The notes under the pieces are model-generated. The model saw only the letters and a program-made list of their open reading frames with translations. It was not told the origin of the DNA and did no database searches. 35,252 bases of DNA from Fennellomyces sp. T-0311 (taxonomy: Eukaryota; Mucoromycota; Mucoromycetes; Mucorales; Lichtheimiaceae): positions 1 through 35,252 of the forward strand of contig JALLLT010000109.1 of NCBI GenBank assembly GCA_025266875.1. Direction: 5' to 3'. Shown piece after piece: positions 1-9,811 of the stretch. A program made the position numbers and the translations under genes. Numbering within the stretch: position 1 is the stretch's first letter; each line of letters opens with the position of its first letter.

Positions 1-410
1 TCATATGGGTGTGTATGTGAGAAAAATATAATCCTGTGTGTGTGTGAAAAGAATATTCTCATATAAGTGTGTATGTGAGAAAAATATCATCCTATATGTG
101 TGTGTGGAAAGAACGTTATCATATGAGTGTGTATGTAAGAAACATATCATCATATGCGTGTGTGTATGAGAAGAATATTATCATATGAGTGTGTATGTGA
201 GAAAATATCATCATATGTTTGTGTATGGGAATAAAATCATCATATGAGTGTGTATGTGAGAAACGTATCATCATATATGTGTGTGTGTGGGAAGAATATT
301 ATCATATGAGTGTGTATGGGAAAATATTATCATATGTTTGTGTATGGGAAGAATATTATCATATGTTTGTGTATGGGAAGAATAAGTCATTGTCTGTGTA
401 ATTGTGTATT
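1..410. repeat. Degenerate minisatellite, ~60 bp unit made of two ~30 bp half-units
   Basis: The stretch is a run of imperfect copies of a unit that alternates ATCATATGAGTGTGTATG, GTGAGAAAAATATC and TGTGTGTGGGAAGAATATT blocks. Copies differ by point changes and small length changes. It continues off the left edge of the window. The 60-codon open frame across it is a by-product of the repeat (YVCVWEEYYHM-type units) and is not called as a gene. Similar low-complexity arrays are common next to transposons in fungal intergenic DNA. Confidence 0.85.
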
Positions 411-481
411 TGTGGGAAAAATATATTATAAAGCTAGTATAGGAAGACATATTGATTACAAATCTAAACAGCTGTAAAAGG

Positions 482-490
482 TATATAAAT
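482..490 (+). promoter_or_regulatory. TATA-box-like element upstream of the Merlin transposase
   Basis: TATATAAAT lies 44 bases before the proposed ATG at 534, and the sequence between the two is free of other ATGs except one short out-of-frame one. The placement fits a fungal core promoter. It is a motif match only. Confidence 0.35.
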
Positions 491-533
491 GGTGGTAAGA
501 TGCTTTATGCTTAGACTATATTACTTTTCAACT

Positions 534-1791
534 ATGCCTTTACCCACTATTCGTGAATTTGCTGCTACTATCACTACTGCTGATCAAGCATTTGAGTAAG
601 AACAGATAAAATTACAATAGCGCCAAAATAACTAATAAGCTTAATAGATTTTTAAGACAACAGGGTGCTTTTGCTACTGAAGTTCGTTGTAGATATGGTA
701 CTGTTATGCAACCTTGGATTCGCCCGTCCAAAAGGGTGCTTTACTGGCGCTGTACTAGTAGCTGTGGTTGTAGAAGATCTAGCAAGTCATCTACTACAAC
801 ATCTTACTTTTACAATCGAAAGGCAGATATCCGTGATATACTTTGGACTATTCATGGGTTTATTGGTCGTAGTAGCCTTCAGACATTATTACATATGACA
901 AGGCTAAATCAGCGTACAATCTCTTCTATCATTTTTGACCTTTATTTGGTAATGCTTGAGGATATTACTGATGAAGACATTACTCTTGGTATGTATTAGT
1001 TTATGTTATAATGAAATTTACTTATTTACATATAATATAATAGGAGGAGATGGCGTAACTGAGGTGCAAGTTGATGAAAGCAAGTTTGGCAAGCGCAAAT
1101 ACCACTCTGGACATCGAGTTGAAGGTGTATGGGTCTTTGGAATGGTAGAAAATCGCAATGGCCAGGCTGGAAAAGTGTTTTTTGCTACTGTTCCTAATCT
1201 GGAAGGTCCTACACTGCGCTCATTAATCCATCGATATGTTCAAACTGGCACACCAATCAACACTGATTGTCATCGTTCATATATGGCATTGCGTTCTGAA
1301 GGAGTTAACCATCGAGCTGTAAATCATGAACTTGGTTATGCTACTGAGAATCACAGTATTGGTCATACTGATGGTGATCAGATGTTTAATACCAATATGA
1401 TTGAAGGTAAACTATTTTAGTTTGCATGCTCTATATATACTAATTTGCCTTTAATACTTTAGGGATGTGGAGAGCACTGAAGGATGTTATTAGACATCGT
1501 CATCGAACCGTCGCTACTTGTCCATGGAAACTACTGGAGTATATTTGGCGACGAAAACATGCTGGACATCAGTGGGAAAGCATATTTCAAAACCTTGGTG
1601 CTACATCATTTGATGATTATGCCAGAGAAAGAATAGTTGATATTGAAGATTCTTTACCAACTCGTGTTCCTGGAGACTATACACGCTTTCTTGCTCCAAA
1701 TGAAAGTACACAAATTAATAGTTTGGATTTGCATGCTGATGATGACTCAAGTGACAGTGAGTCTGACTCTGATAATGACAGGTACTTATAA
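534..1791 (+). CDS. Merlin-superfamily (IS1016/IS1595-like) DDE transposase, four exons
   Basis: Proposed exons are 534-595, 648-988, 1044-1406 and 1463-1791, joined through introns of 52, 55 and 56 bp. All introns are GT...AG, and the first contains a branch-point-like ACTAATAA. The exons total 1095 nt (364 residues) with no stop. The C-terminal half carries the ISXO2/IS1595 transposase signature: QVDESKFGKRKY (first Asp), a VEGVWVFG strand, NTDCHRSY (second Asp), a VNHE.GY segment and NMIEG followed by WRALKDVI (third acidic residue). This layout defines eukaryotic Merlin cut-and-paste transposons. The N-terminal part has Cys residues near 760-775 that may form a zinc finger. The start is the first ATG in frame with the reading across intron 1, 44 nt after a TATA motif. 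Terminal inverted repeats were not found. The C-terminus is acidic (DSDSESDSDND); one more 3' intron cannot be excluded. Confidence 0.85.
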
Positions 1792-2138
1792 CTCTATTAT
1801 ATACTTCAAGTTCTAAAACGTTCAACATAGTGAATACCTTCCATCGTTATCTGAAAGACTAGGAAATATTACTAGAGCTTAGTGATTTATATTTTTCTGC
1901 TTGTATTTTATAACTATCAATATATCGACTACTGTTAATATCTGGTTTTAACTATAACTGTTTCTTTAAAAATTATTGGACTAGTTGTTTTTAAACACGC
2001 AGAACGTCATGAGTTTTTCTTCTTTTGGAATTCTGTTTTATGTTCTGAGATGCCAAGATGCGTGGTAACATGTGGTCCAAATATGGTAACGGTGTGACTG
2101 CTAGTTCAGGCGCTATCGCGTGGGACCTATAATACACA
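1792..2138. other. Non-coding interval between Merlin gene and truncated gypsy
   Basis: AT-rich sequence with no open frame of note on either strand. It probably contains the 3' end of the Merlin element and the unmarked breakpoint where the gypsy pol has been lost. I see no clear terminal inverted repeat, LTR or RNA gene in it. Confidence 0.6.
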
Positions 2139-2885
2139 TTAGCCGCGCAACGGAATGCTCTTCTTCATCGCCTGAAGGTCATACGGATAATTGTACTCCG
2201 TGTCCTCAGAGTCATACTCCTGTTCTTCCATTGGCAGTGAGTCTTCTTCTCGAGTTGGTGCCTCTGACCAAGTGCTGTCCCAATCGGTATCCGAGTCGAT
2301 AACTACCGACTGTTCGTCCTCGCCATCAGATTCGACGTCACCGTCTGATGGGTCCTCCGCCAAGAGAGCGTTGATCTCCATGGGTTCGCCTACCGATTTC
2401 CTTGTTGGCTGCCGACCGTGCAAGTATTTGAGACCATCGCGTACGTCGGCATACGCCTGCTTGTCCAGGGCTAGCCACTGCGCCAAGGAAAGACCGGAAT
2501 CGACCTGTTGCAAGCGTTCCCACACATCCGGCTTGTCTAGAGGTACCTCCAGTTTCCTCGGCGGTTTTCTTTTCAAGCGCTGACTCGCCTTTTTGGGATC
2601 CTCGCCCTGTCTTGGGTTTGCCAATGGCAACTTGAATGGCACCGCGTTCGACTTGCCTTTCTTGCCGCCTTGCTGATTGGTGACAACCGACGAATCAGAT
2701 AGAGGTCTCTTTTGAGGCTCGAGTGCGTATACTTCTGCTGCCTCCACGAAATGCACGCCGGATTTGTTCGATGGACCGACAACTGGAGGACTTGGCGGCG
2801 GTCTTGCTCGATTGTTGGGAGGGGGTGGGTTGTTGTTTTGAGGGACGACAGTATCACCCTTTACTGCCGTCCGTCCCCATTTCCC
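2139..2885 (-). pseudogene. Ty3/gypsy copy 1: 5' end of pol in the -1 frame, truncated before protease
   Basis: This frame overlaps the end of gag and is in -1 phase to it. It encodes a proline-rich linker (NNNPPPPNNRARPPP), a basic stretch and a block with ERLQQVDSGLSLAQWLALD and DGLKYLHGRQPTRK. An acidic tail follows (DGDVESDGEDEQ). In Ty3-type elements a linker of this sort precedes the aspartic protease. Here no protease, reverse transcriptase or integrase follows. The frame runs to a stop at 2139 and the matching pol is absent leftward, so the element was cut near 2150, apart from which this piece is undamaged. Expression would depend on the frameshift at 2879-2885. Confidence 0.65.
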
Positions 2886-3742
2886 TGGTTCTGATCTTGA
2901 GGCTGTTGTTGACCCGTAGGACAACGCGCAGAAATATGGCCCGTTTGACCACAGTTCCAACACGTTGGAGGCGGTCTTGGAGGGTTGTTTGGCGGGGTCC
3001 GTCTTGAAGATTGCGACGCCATTTGTAATTGTAAAGCACGAAGACTATCGGCTACTTGAGTCAACAGCGTTTGCGTTTGCGATACTGAATCACCCGGGGC
3101 CAAGGTTGGTGCCAACAAAGAGGGAACGACTGAGAATTGCTTGCTGCCAGTGGTACTCGCCAAACCACCCGACAATGGAACCCCAGCTTGACCTTGACCC
3201 TGTGAGATGAGGTACTTTTTCCTAGCGTTCTCAATGCGAACAGCTTTGTTGACCGCTTCCGCCCACGACGTAGTGACGCCTGATTCCTCCATACGGTACG
3301 CAATTTCCGGATTAATTGCGTGCGTGAAGTACCAGACCTGGAATGATTCGTCGACGGATCCGACCAAGGAGAACAACTCTTGCAGTTTATACGCCACATC
3401 TTCGACAGATTCCCCGTCACCTTGCTTAACTTCGGCGATCTTGGACCACCATGCTTCCCGATGCTCGGCCGAAATGAAACGCTCCTTGAAGCGATGCTCG
3501 AAATCCTCCCAGGTGACGACAGTGTCTTCCAGTGGCTCCCACCAAAGCTCGGCCTGACCCTTGAGGTTCGAGGCTGCGACCAACAACACCTCGGCGTCCG
3601 ACAGGTTTCCACGTTGCCACAATCGCTTCACCTTACGTAGCCACACCATAGGGTTCTCGCCAACCCTATTTCCAGAGAATGAACCCGGAGCGGAAAGGAA
3701 CTTGAACACGCGGTTCTGAATGATACTTGATTCTTGATCCAT
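2861..3742 (-). CDS. gag: Ty3/gypsy copy 1 Gag (capsid and CCHC zinc knuckle)
   Basis: Gag of an LTR retrotransposon, 293 residues from the ATG at 3742. Visible parts are the capsid-like core (a PMVWLRKVKRLW helix, then LWWEPLEDTVVTWEDFEHRFKERF and a downstream E..VYKLQELF-like helix, as in retrotrans_gag domains). A Gln/Pro-rich linker follows, then one CCHC knuckle, CWNCGQTGHISARC, near the C-terminus, which in this family binds the element RNA. The open frame continues upstream of 3742 but that part lies in the LTR and primer-binding region, so the ATG about 46 nt after the PBS is preferred. Stop TAA at 2861-2863 is five codons after the slippery heptamer. No internal stops. Confidence 0.85.
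   Translation of the reverse strand: MDQESSIIQNRVFKFLSAPGSFSGNRVGENPMVWLRKVKRLWQRGNLSDAEVLLVAASNLKGQAELWWEPLEDTVVTWEDFEHRFKERFISAEHREAWWSKIAEVKQGDGESVEDVAYKLQELFSLVGSVDESFQVWYFTHAINPEIAYRMEESGVTTSWAEAVNKAVRIENARKKYLISQGQGQAGVPLSGGLASTTGSKQFSVVPSLLAPTLAPGDSVSQTQTLLTQVADSLRALQLQMASQSSRRTPPNNPPRPPPTCWNCGQTGHISARCPTGQQQPQDQNQGNGDGRQ
2879..2885 (-). promoter_or_regulatory. Candidate -1 ribosomal frameshift heptamer G_GGA_AAT between gag and pol
   Basis: Reading the minus strand, the gag codons are CAG GGA AAT, giving the heptamer G GGA AAT with XXY and YYZ exactly in the zero frame. Slipping by -1 gives GGG AAA and enters the long pol frame, which is open through this point. The gag stop lies five codons downstream. 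GGGAAAC is a well-known retroviral slip site of the same form; the T in the last position is less common. No downstream pseudoknot was evaluated. Confidence 0.5.
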
Positions 3743-3788
3743 GGTTTGATTTGATAATAGCACGACACGGTCTTCCTTCTTGAAATAT

Positions 3789-3804
3789 CCCGGTCGACCC
3801 CCCA
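3789..3804 (-). other. Primer-binding site of gypsy copy 1
   Basis: On the minus strand TGGGGGGTCGACCGGG follows the LTR end (…GTGTCA) after three bases. It is the complement of a typical tRNA 3' end with CCA tail (CCCGGTCGACCCCCCA). Position and form fit a minus-strand primer-binding site. I did not assign the tRNA species. Confidence 0.6.
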
Positions 3805-3807
3805 AAT

Positions 3808-4200
3808 TGACACGTGTGGTGCTTAGAGATGGATGAAAAATGGATGGGAACAAAACCCGAAATAAGAAATAGGTAAAAAGAAGAGGGTAGAAGAAGAACG
3901 ATAGTGGTAGGGTTACTGGTAAGTACCGAACGAATATCGACAATAACGGGTTCGAGAAGTTATGGGTCGAATGCAGTGTCAACAGTCAATGAGAAAAATG
4001 ATACGTCGAATTAGTAAGACTATCACCAAAGTCTATCCACACTAAACGACCATATTCCACAAAAATCAGAGTAAGAGACAAAAAAAAACCCCCAGATTTA
4101 TTATTGGCCAACTGGCCTTTTTATACCTATTCTCAAATAGGCATTACAACGATCTACACTATGGCTAACTGAATGACAAACGAGAGTGAACGTGAGAGAA
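3808..4200 (-). repeat. Likely 5' LTR of gypsy copy 1 (outer edge uncertain)
   Basis: The inner edge at 3808 is fixed by the TG…/…CA rule (minus-strand end GTGTCA) and by the adjacent primer-binding site. Inside, the minus strand has TATAAAAAGG near 4116-4126 and AATAAA near 4097-4104, the expected order of promoter and polyadenylation signal in a compact LTR. The outer edge is not resolved. GTGTCA at 3976-3981 would give a 174 bp LTR, but that would exclude the TATA and AATAAA signals. No second LTR was found. Confidence 0.45.
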
Positions 4201-4557
4201 TGACGGGGAAGGAATTACCGACAGAATTGAGAAGTTATAGTTAAGTAGGACATAAGACAAGAAGTACATATATAGGAATCATGACATAATGAAGGAAGAT
4301 AAAAGAATGACCGGAGGAGCGTGAATACATGAGAAACCAAGACATAAGCATAAAGAAGTACCAAAAAGGAAGTAACGTGGAAGGGACAGTATGTGGGTTG
4401 AAAGGTCAGCATAATTAATGAGGGAACGTGCGTAGAAGAAAATGGTAACATAAGGTTAAAGCGCGGGAAAGAAGTAAAAGGGACGGCAAAAAGAAAAAGA
4501 TACTGTGGGAAAAGAGTGACCAAAAGGCAAAGGCGGGGAAGAGCAGTTACACCAACG
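4201..4557. other. Purine-rich non-coding interval
   Basis: AG-rich sequence lacking a recognisable gene. It may hold the outer part of the gypsy LTR and the 5' leader of the following DDE transposase. I found no terminal inverted repeat. Confidence 0.5.
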
Positions 4558-6569
4558 ATGAGCAACCCTGCCTTTCCAGCTCACGTGACGGTGGATGAGG
4601 CCGGCAAATTCACCACACGTCGTGTCACAGATGACAAGTTTCGATCTTGCTATGACAGTAGCTCTTGTGCAACGTACTATCGAAAGCGCAAAGACATGGC
4701 GGCGGTGCTTGCTCCTACTTCGGATGGCAAAACTCAAACAACTATGCACGCCTTCTTGGTGGATCGGATACCTGTTAGAGATACTATCTGCGAAGTTTAT
4801 GATGTTGAAGAAGACAAACACAGCAAAGTCAGTGCAGCATATAAAAAGATCAAGGCTGAGACGGATCTGATCCTGTCCATGTCATCCGAATTCAATATTA
4901 CTACAGCTTTTGAAATGACAAGGTTGATTGCTGTCAAAGTTTATCTCAAATACAAAGTGAGTGGTTACAAGAAAGTGATAGCCTCAAAGCTGGCAGCCGA
5001 CGAGTTCTGGGACAAGCTTACGTTGTATCGTTGCCGTGCAATCCGAGCATGGGCTCAAGAGTACCTAGATCATAGAAAGCTCACTACGCTCAGACAAGGA
5101 AAGCATGTCAAGAGGGCCTCTTTGCTTAGTGATGAAGATATCGCCATGGTTGCTCGTGACTGGCTCCGTTCTCAAAAACCAGAAAAAAGAAGTACTATCG
5201 AACTCAAGAAGTTCCTTGATGAACATGCTCTTGCTGAGATAGTTGAGGTTCCAGGAAACATCTCCTTGCACGCGATTTGGAACTTTATGCATGAGTGGGG
5301 CTATGTTTATCGACGACATAGCAAGGATATATACTATGATGGTCATGAACGACCTGATGTGGTTCAGTACCGGTATCACTGGGCAAAGCGGATGATAAAA
5401 TTGCTCGAGCGTGCAGATACGTTTATTGGTGATCTCTGTGGCACAGTTATACCTCTACCCTCAAGCCTGATTAGACCAAAATTGTGCTTGTTACACACGA
5501 TGAATCAACATTCTACGCCAATGATGGAAAAAGTACAATCTGGGTTCAAGAAGGCGAAAGCGTGCTTAGAAACAAGACACCTGGCCGCTCTATAATGGTG
5601 AGTGAGTTTCAATGCCCCTGTCATGGTACGATGGGAATAAACGGTTGGACATCACGACGTATGATAAATGCTGGCGCCAACTACGATGGCTATTGGACGA
5701 ATGAGCACCTTGTTGAGCAGCTAGTCGACGACGCAATCCCATTGTTTGAAGCGCTCCACGAAGGTTGTACAGCTGTCTTTCTTTTTGATCAAAGTATCAA
5801 CCACAATGCCTATAAGAAAGACGCTCTTGTGGCAAGCCGGATGACACTCAAACCAAAAGTGAAACTGGATAGTGATCCATATATTTTCCGCAATACAAAG
5901 TACCGCCTCAATGATGACTACGACACTAGCAAAGATTACAATCGATACAGTCAAGGAAATGATGACTTTGACGACAGTGATGACAGCATGTACCATCAAA
6001 ATCTGTACTTCAAACAATCGGCACCAGTCAGATTCAAGGGAAAAGAAACGATGAAAGACTTTTGGTTTTTCAAGGGAATCCAACGAATCTTAAAGGATAG
6101 GATGCTTTGGAGGGAGGAGGACCCGCACCGCCCTGGCAAGAAATGGAGAGGGGACTGCAAAGGACAAGAAGCTCCCGACCATCTCTGCTGTGCACGTCAT
6201 TTACTTGCCACTCAAAGAGACTTTGTCAGACAGAAAACTGCTTTGCATGAGGAAGTAAACGTCGCTGGTCATATATTCGCATTGTACCCAAAATTTCATT
6301 GCGAATGTAACTGGATAGAAAGGTACTGGGGTGCAGCGAAACGCAAAGCTTGTCTGGAGTGTGACTACACTTTTAGTGGTCTTCAAAAAAACCTTGCAAA
6401 CTTCCTGGACAATGCAGCAGACCCAGTAACACTGCAGCGCTATTACAATCGATGCATCAGATACATACAAGCATATAGCACTGGTCTGGATGCAAGCTCT
6501 GCAGCAGAGGAAGTAAAGAAGTTTTCATCGAGACAGAAGAGCCATAGAAAAATTGGCAGACATGATTAG
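4558..6569 (+). pseudogene. IS630/Tc1-mariner-like DDE transposase (fungal 'DDE superfamily endonuclease'), one frameshift
   Basis: The first frame (ATG 4558 to about 5480) contains an N-terminal helix-turn-helix region (RAIRAWAQEYLDHRKLT, then ISLHAIWNFMHEWGYVYRR and a following HERPDVVQYRYHWAKRM). The second frame (about 5484-6569) contains the catalytic half. Its parts are VTHDESTFYANDGKSTIW (first Asp), FLFDQSINHNAYKKDALVASRM (second Asp) and YPKFHCECNWIERYWGAAKR (Glu). These are the marks of a transposase family widespread in basidiomycete and Mucoromycota genomes. The two frames differ by one shift near 5475-5485, and an in-frame TAG precedes the second frame, so the copy is broken unless an intron is hidden there. 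An unusual Asp/Tyr-rich insert (residues around DDYDTSKDYNRYSQGNDDFDDSDDS) lies between the second Asp and the Glu. The last codons read KSHRKIGRHD. No terminal repeats identified. Confidence 0.7.
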
Positions 6570-6687
6570 GTGCGGGGTTTCAAAATAAAATTGAGACAAA
6601 ATAAAGTTTATGTCGGTTATAAAAGGAATGCACCATATATAAGTTTTGAATATTCGACTTACTGTTTAACTTACATATAATATACAG

Positions 6688-6866
6688 CCAGGATACTATG
6701 GCGCATTAGAAGAAAGCGTCATCCTTGATACTCTCCATGAAATGTATATTCTGATGCTAATGGGGCCAGAATACCGCGAGCTTGTTTCTTCTCTGGGTGG
6801 CCAGAAGTTCGTCCAACAAGTCCTTTTCCAAGAGGTCAGCGTACTGTTGATTCAGAACGACCTGAC
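6688..6866 (+). pseudogene. Exon fragment resembling the C-terminal part of an RTC4-like domain
   Basis: After a splice-acceptor-like TATACAG at 6681-6687 (with TTTAAC branch-like sequence before it) an open frame reads PGYYGALEESVILDTL, an aliphatic helix, then KFVQQVLFQEVSVLLIQNDL. The order GYYG, then F-QQVL-x-E, then LIxxDL resembles the RTC4 (restriction of telomere capping 4)-like domain found in many fungal proteins. The frame runs straight into the terminal repeat of the next element at 6867, so the 3' end of the domain is missing. No upstream exon was identified. It could be host-derived, or part of a transposon, since RTC4-like domains are expanded in some fungi. Family call is by memory of the motif. 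Confidence 0.4.
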
Positions 6867-8264
6867 TAGGGCTCTAAACGGGCCATGCCCAACATGCATC
6901 AGGCCCAATGAAACAGGCCATGTCTTTTGCCCGAGCCTGAAATTACAAGAGCCCAAATTAAAGTGGCCTGCCCGATGAAATCTACAATGTAAATGAGCTT
7001 AATGCAGCAATGACTAATGTAGAAGTGAAATGCGGTGCTGCCTTGTGTTATCATATATAATGTTTGGGCAAAAGTCATCTTTATTATATTGAATCATGTA
7101 ATCGCTATCTTTCACACACTTTTTTGAAACAGCAGAACTTCTGCAAGCAACAAAGGAAGACCAAGAAGTACAAGAAGCCAAAGCGACACAGTGAGACAAA
7201 CCAGCAATTCGACATCGCAAATGGCGTAGGAATGCATCCTGCTTTGCATTTTTTCAGCAACGTTTTTTCTCTTGATGCCCATCAAATGGAATTCAGATCG
7301 ACCATATTGCTTCAGAACGAATTTTTAATCACCACATACAGTATGTACTACTCGACCATATTTATTTTCCATACAGCTCAATTTTACCATATGACTCAGC
7401 TTTGTTTTACCGGCACTCCATTCCATTTGGACATTGTGCATCCCAATCAAAAAAGGGTCGCTGCATACATACTGTAATGGTGCATACACAGCCACTCTTA
7501 TTGTTTTTTAAATAGGTACACTTTTTCAAGCACACTACTGAAGATGAAGGATGCTTGTCATAGCTCTTTTTTCTTTATCTGATGGTTTTCCGTGAAGCAC
7601 CACATTTAGTAAGCCAAAGGTTGGTTTTTTTCGGTAATAAAGTGTCCGTCCGGTCGAGGCACTTTTCAATCACTATTGGTATCATTTTTTTTCGTGCAAT
7701 AAAGCTATTATTATACTAACCCACTTTATCTTCGCGTTTTACTTCTGCTTACACAATGCCAGCTGGAAATTATCTTTGCTTGAACACATAGCGCTTTTAC
7801 ACTAATGCCGGTCCTATCCAAGTTCTAAGACATTTGCAGATTAGCATGCTGCAGGCAGTTTGAATAGTGCTAATTGACGTAGCATCCTTTCATTGTCGCA
7901 ACTTGGCCCATCAACACCAATCATTGTGTAACCGGATCATTGTAGAAACTGCTCAACACTTTGACAAATCTTTCCATATTAAAGATGTATACTTAGTTGA
8001 TTAATCTTTATCTGCAATACTCGGCTTTGATAGAATCAAATTACATATATAACAAGGGCCTCATTTAGATGGACGTTTCATAAAGAATATATATATGCTT
8101 CACATTCGGGCACTCGGTCGGACCAGTAGCCCAACGGCGGGCCGCTATATAGGACTGTGCCTGTTCAGGAACCCACCTACATACAGCTTTCCTGGCCCGA
8201 TGCCTAAAAATTCCAGGCCAAAACGTGTGGTCCATGGGCCTGCCCGCCGGTATTTAGAGCCCTA
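6867..8264. mobile_element. Non-autonomous hAT-like element, TIR TAGGGCTCTAAA
   Basis: The left end starts TAGGGCTCTAAACGGGCC. The right end, read on the opposite strand, starts TAGGGCTCTAAATACCGG. This is a 12 bp exact inverted repeat with the TAGGG tip usual for hAT elements. Both ends hold many GGCCC/GCCCG motifs (6880-6975 and 8105-8250), as expected for subterminal transposase-binding sites. The 1.4 kb interior encodes no recognisable transposase; the longest frames (for example 7064-7477) have no known motif. The flanking 8-mers GACCTGAC and AATGCTAT do not match, so either the duplication has been lost or the flanks are rearranged. Confidence 0.6.
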
Positions 8265-8312
8265 AATGCTATCTTTAGCACAAATCCACCAATCAAGTCT
8301 ATATTGCATTGG

Positions 8313-8586
8313 TGTAAGCTATTGGTTGTCGGTACTTTAATAAGAGAGTAAGGGTTATATGATAATAAGATGATCCTTTATTCTAGAGCTACGCTCTGTA
8401 TTTATATCTTTGTTATGCATATAATTGTATCATGGTTCTTGTTCCTATGCAACTGGTGATTGTCGTGATGGCGGTAACCGGCGAACGACAAGTAGTGATG
8501 ATGAAGTGATCGTTCGGAATGATGGGTGGAGTGATCACGGAGAGGAGGCTTGATATGATTGGCCAGAGCTTGGCTCGGCACTTACA
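8313..8586 (-). repeat. 3' LTR of gypsy copy 2 (274 bp)
   Basis: The LTR runs TGTAAG…CTTACA, with a perfect 6 bp inverted end, and directly follows the polypurine tract. On the minus strand it contains TATAAATA (8399-8407) followed by AATAAA (8378-8383), a compact promoter and polyadenylation arrangement. The pol reading frame appears to run a few codons into it. Outer flank is ATTGG (8308-8312); the partner duplication cannot be tested because the other LTR is absent. Confidence 0.8.
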
Positions 8587-8599
8587 TCATCTCCCCTTT
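8587..8599 (-). other. Polypurine tract of gypsy copy 2
   Basis: AAAGGGGAGATGA on the minus strand abuts the LTR start TGTAAG. Purine tracts in this position prime plus-strand DNA synthesis in LTR retrotransposons. Confidence 0.75.
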
Positions 8600-9284
8600 G
8601 AAAGGTTAGTAGCTTGGTCCAGGGACACATGTGCTTGATGTTCGCGGTAGTGGTTGCTTTGATGTTTTCTTGTTTCACGATTGTAAACGAGGTTTCGTCG
8701 GAATTGTTTTTGGTAATGACAATGTATGGGCCTATCCACCTCTCCTTTGGAAATGACGACAGCTGTAAGTTGCGTCACATGACTAAGTCTCCAGGTTTGT
8801 AGTCGTACTTGACGTTTTTCTTCTTGTCATACGTGCGTTTTTGTCTGGCTTGCGCGTTCCTGATGTTCTCCAAAGCTTGTTCATGTATGATAGGTACGTG
8901 TGAATTCAGATAGTGCATCCATGGTTCTGTGTCATATGTTCTTGACGCGGGACAGAGTTCGTTTGGGAGTGGGACATTGGCAATTCGACCACCCATAAGC
9001 TCGAAAGGGGTGTATCTGATGGATGCTTGCTTAGCTGTATTGTATCCGAAGGTGACAAAAGGCAAATATTCATCTCATTTGGCTGGGTTCTTGTCAACAT
9101 AGGCGGCTAACGCGACCTTGATTGTGCGATTGAAACATTCGACGAGACCATCGGTTTGCGCATATTCCACAGAGGTTAATGAACGAGAGATACCGAGTCT
9201 GGCACATACCGCATTCATGGCGTCGGATATGAACGATGATCCATTATCCATGATGAGTCTTCTGGGGGTACCATACTTGAGAAC

Positions 9285-9292
9285 AACTTCGT
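9285..9292. repeat. Left target-site duplication of the hAT (AACTTCGT)
   Basis: AACTTCGT here is identical to 13378-13385 on the other side of the element. Eight bases is the standard duplication length for hAT transposons. Confidence 0.9.
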
Positions 9293-9300
9293 TAGGGATC

Positions 9301-9450
9301 GTCATTCACGGATCCGAAACGGATCGAGGTGGATCCGGATCCGTTTCGTTTAAAACGGATCCGCTCATTTGGAATCCGGATTAGGATCCGGATTATAAAA
9401 TGGAATCCGGATCCGTTTCGTAAAAATCCGGATCCGATCCGAAATCCGAA
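9301..9450. repeat. Left subterminal repeat array of the hAT (GGATCCG/ATCCGGAT)
   Basis: About a dozen overlapping copies of GGATCCG, ATCCGGATCC and ATCCGTTTCG lie within 150 bp of the left end. The same motif set recurs at the right end. In hAT elements such subterminal repeats are transposase-binding sites; that role is inferred here. Confidence 0.8.
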
Positions 9451-9811
9451 TAGTAAGAACAAGCTTCGAGAGAGATCAATGCTTCGTAGAAGGACAAATT
9501 AAAAGTAAGTGTATACGCTGATGTTTTTTATTGAATTAGCAGATGTTATATAGTACAACAGTCGAAAGCAGCGAGAAAAAAGGAAGAAAAGAGTAGGAAG
9601 AAGAAAAAGAAAGGAGAAAACGAAATAACACTAAGTGTAACGATGGGGAAGAAAATAAAAACAGATAAGGGTGGCGGGAGAGCAGAATGGCAGAAGCATT
9701 GAAAAGTGTTTGTAGGGAAGAAGGGGAGTTAAAAGTAAAAAGGAAAAGTGACCGTTGTAATGAGCACATAAAAAAAGCTTTTTACAACCATGCACAATCC
9801 CCATCTTGCTG

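Larger units (their letters stand above)
8587..9292 (-). pseudogene. Gypsy copy 2 integrase, C-terminal half
   Basis: Contains the second catalytic Asp (RRLIMDNGSSFISDAM) and the catalytic Glu (YAQTDGLVECFNRTIK). These are followed by LPFVTFGYNTAKQ, the basic KRTYDKKKN linker and the GPY/F-type module (ERWIGPYIVI). Together with the Asp on the other side of the hAT this forms the DDE triad of an rve-type integrase. Two in-frame TGA codons are present at 9075-9077 and 8775-8777. The first replaces the Trp normally found before DEYLPFV in this family. The half is separated from its N-terminal part by the hAT element. Confidence 0.85.

Noticed and set aside
1..410. CRISPR-like array or protein-coding repeat gene
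   Set aside because: Units are degenerate with no unique spacers, and the open frame is a low-complexity consequence of the repeat.
2191..2583. Ser-rich 130-codon plus frame
   Set aside because: Complement of the acidic pol linker of gypsy copy 1; no independent support.
3808..3981. A complete 174 bp LTR bounded by TGACAC…GTGTCA
   Set aside because: The TATA and polyadenylation-like signals lie outside it at 4097-4126, so the true LTR is probably longer; the inner GTGTCA may be chance.
3813..3982. N-terminal extension of Gag with hydrophobic FFFYPLLFTYFLF segment resembling a signal anchor
   Set aside because: It is read through the LTR and primer-binding region; Gag starts at the ATG at 3742.
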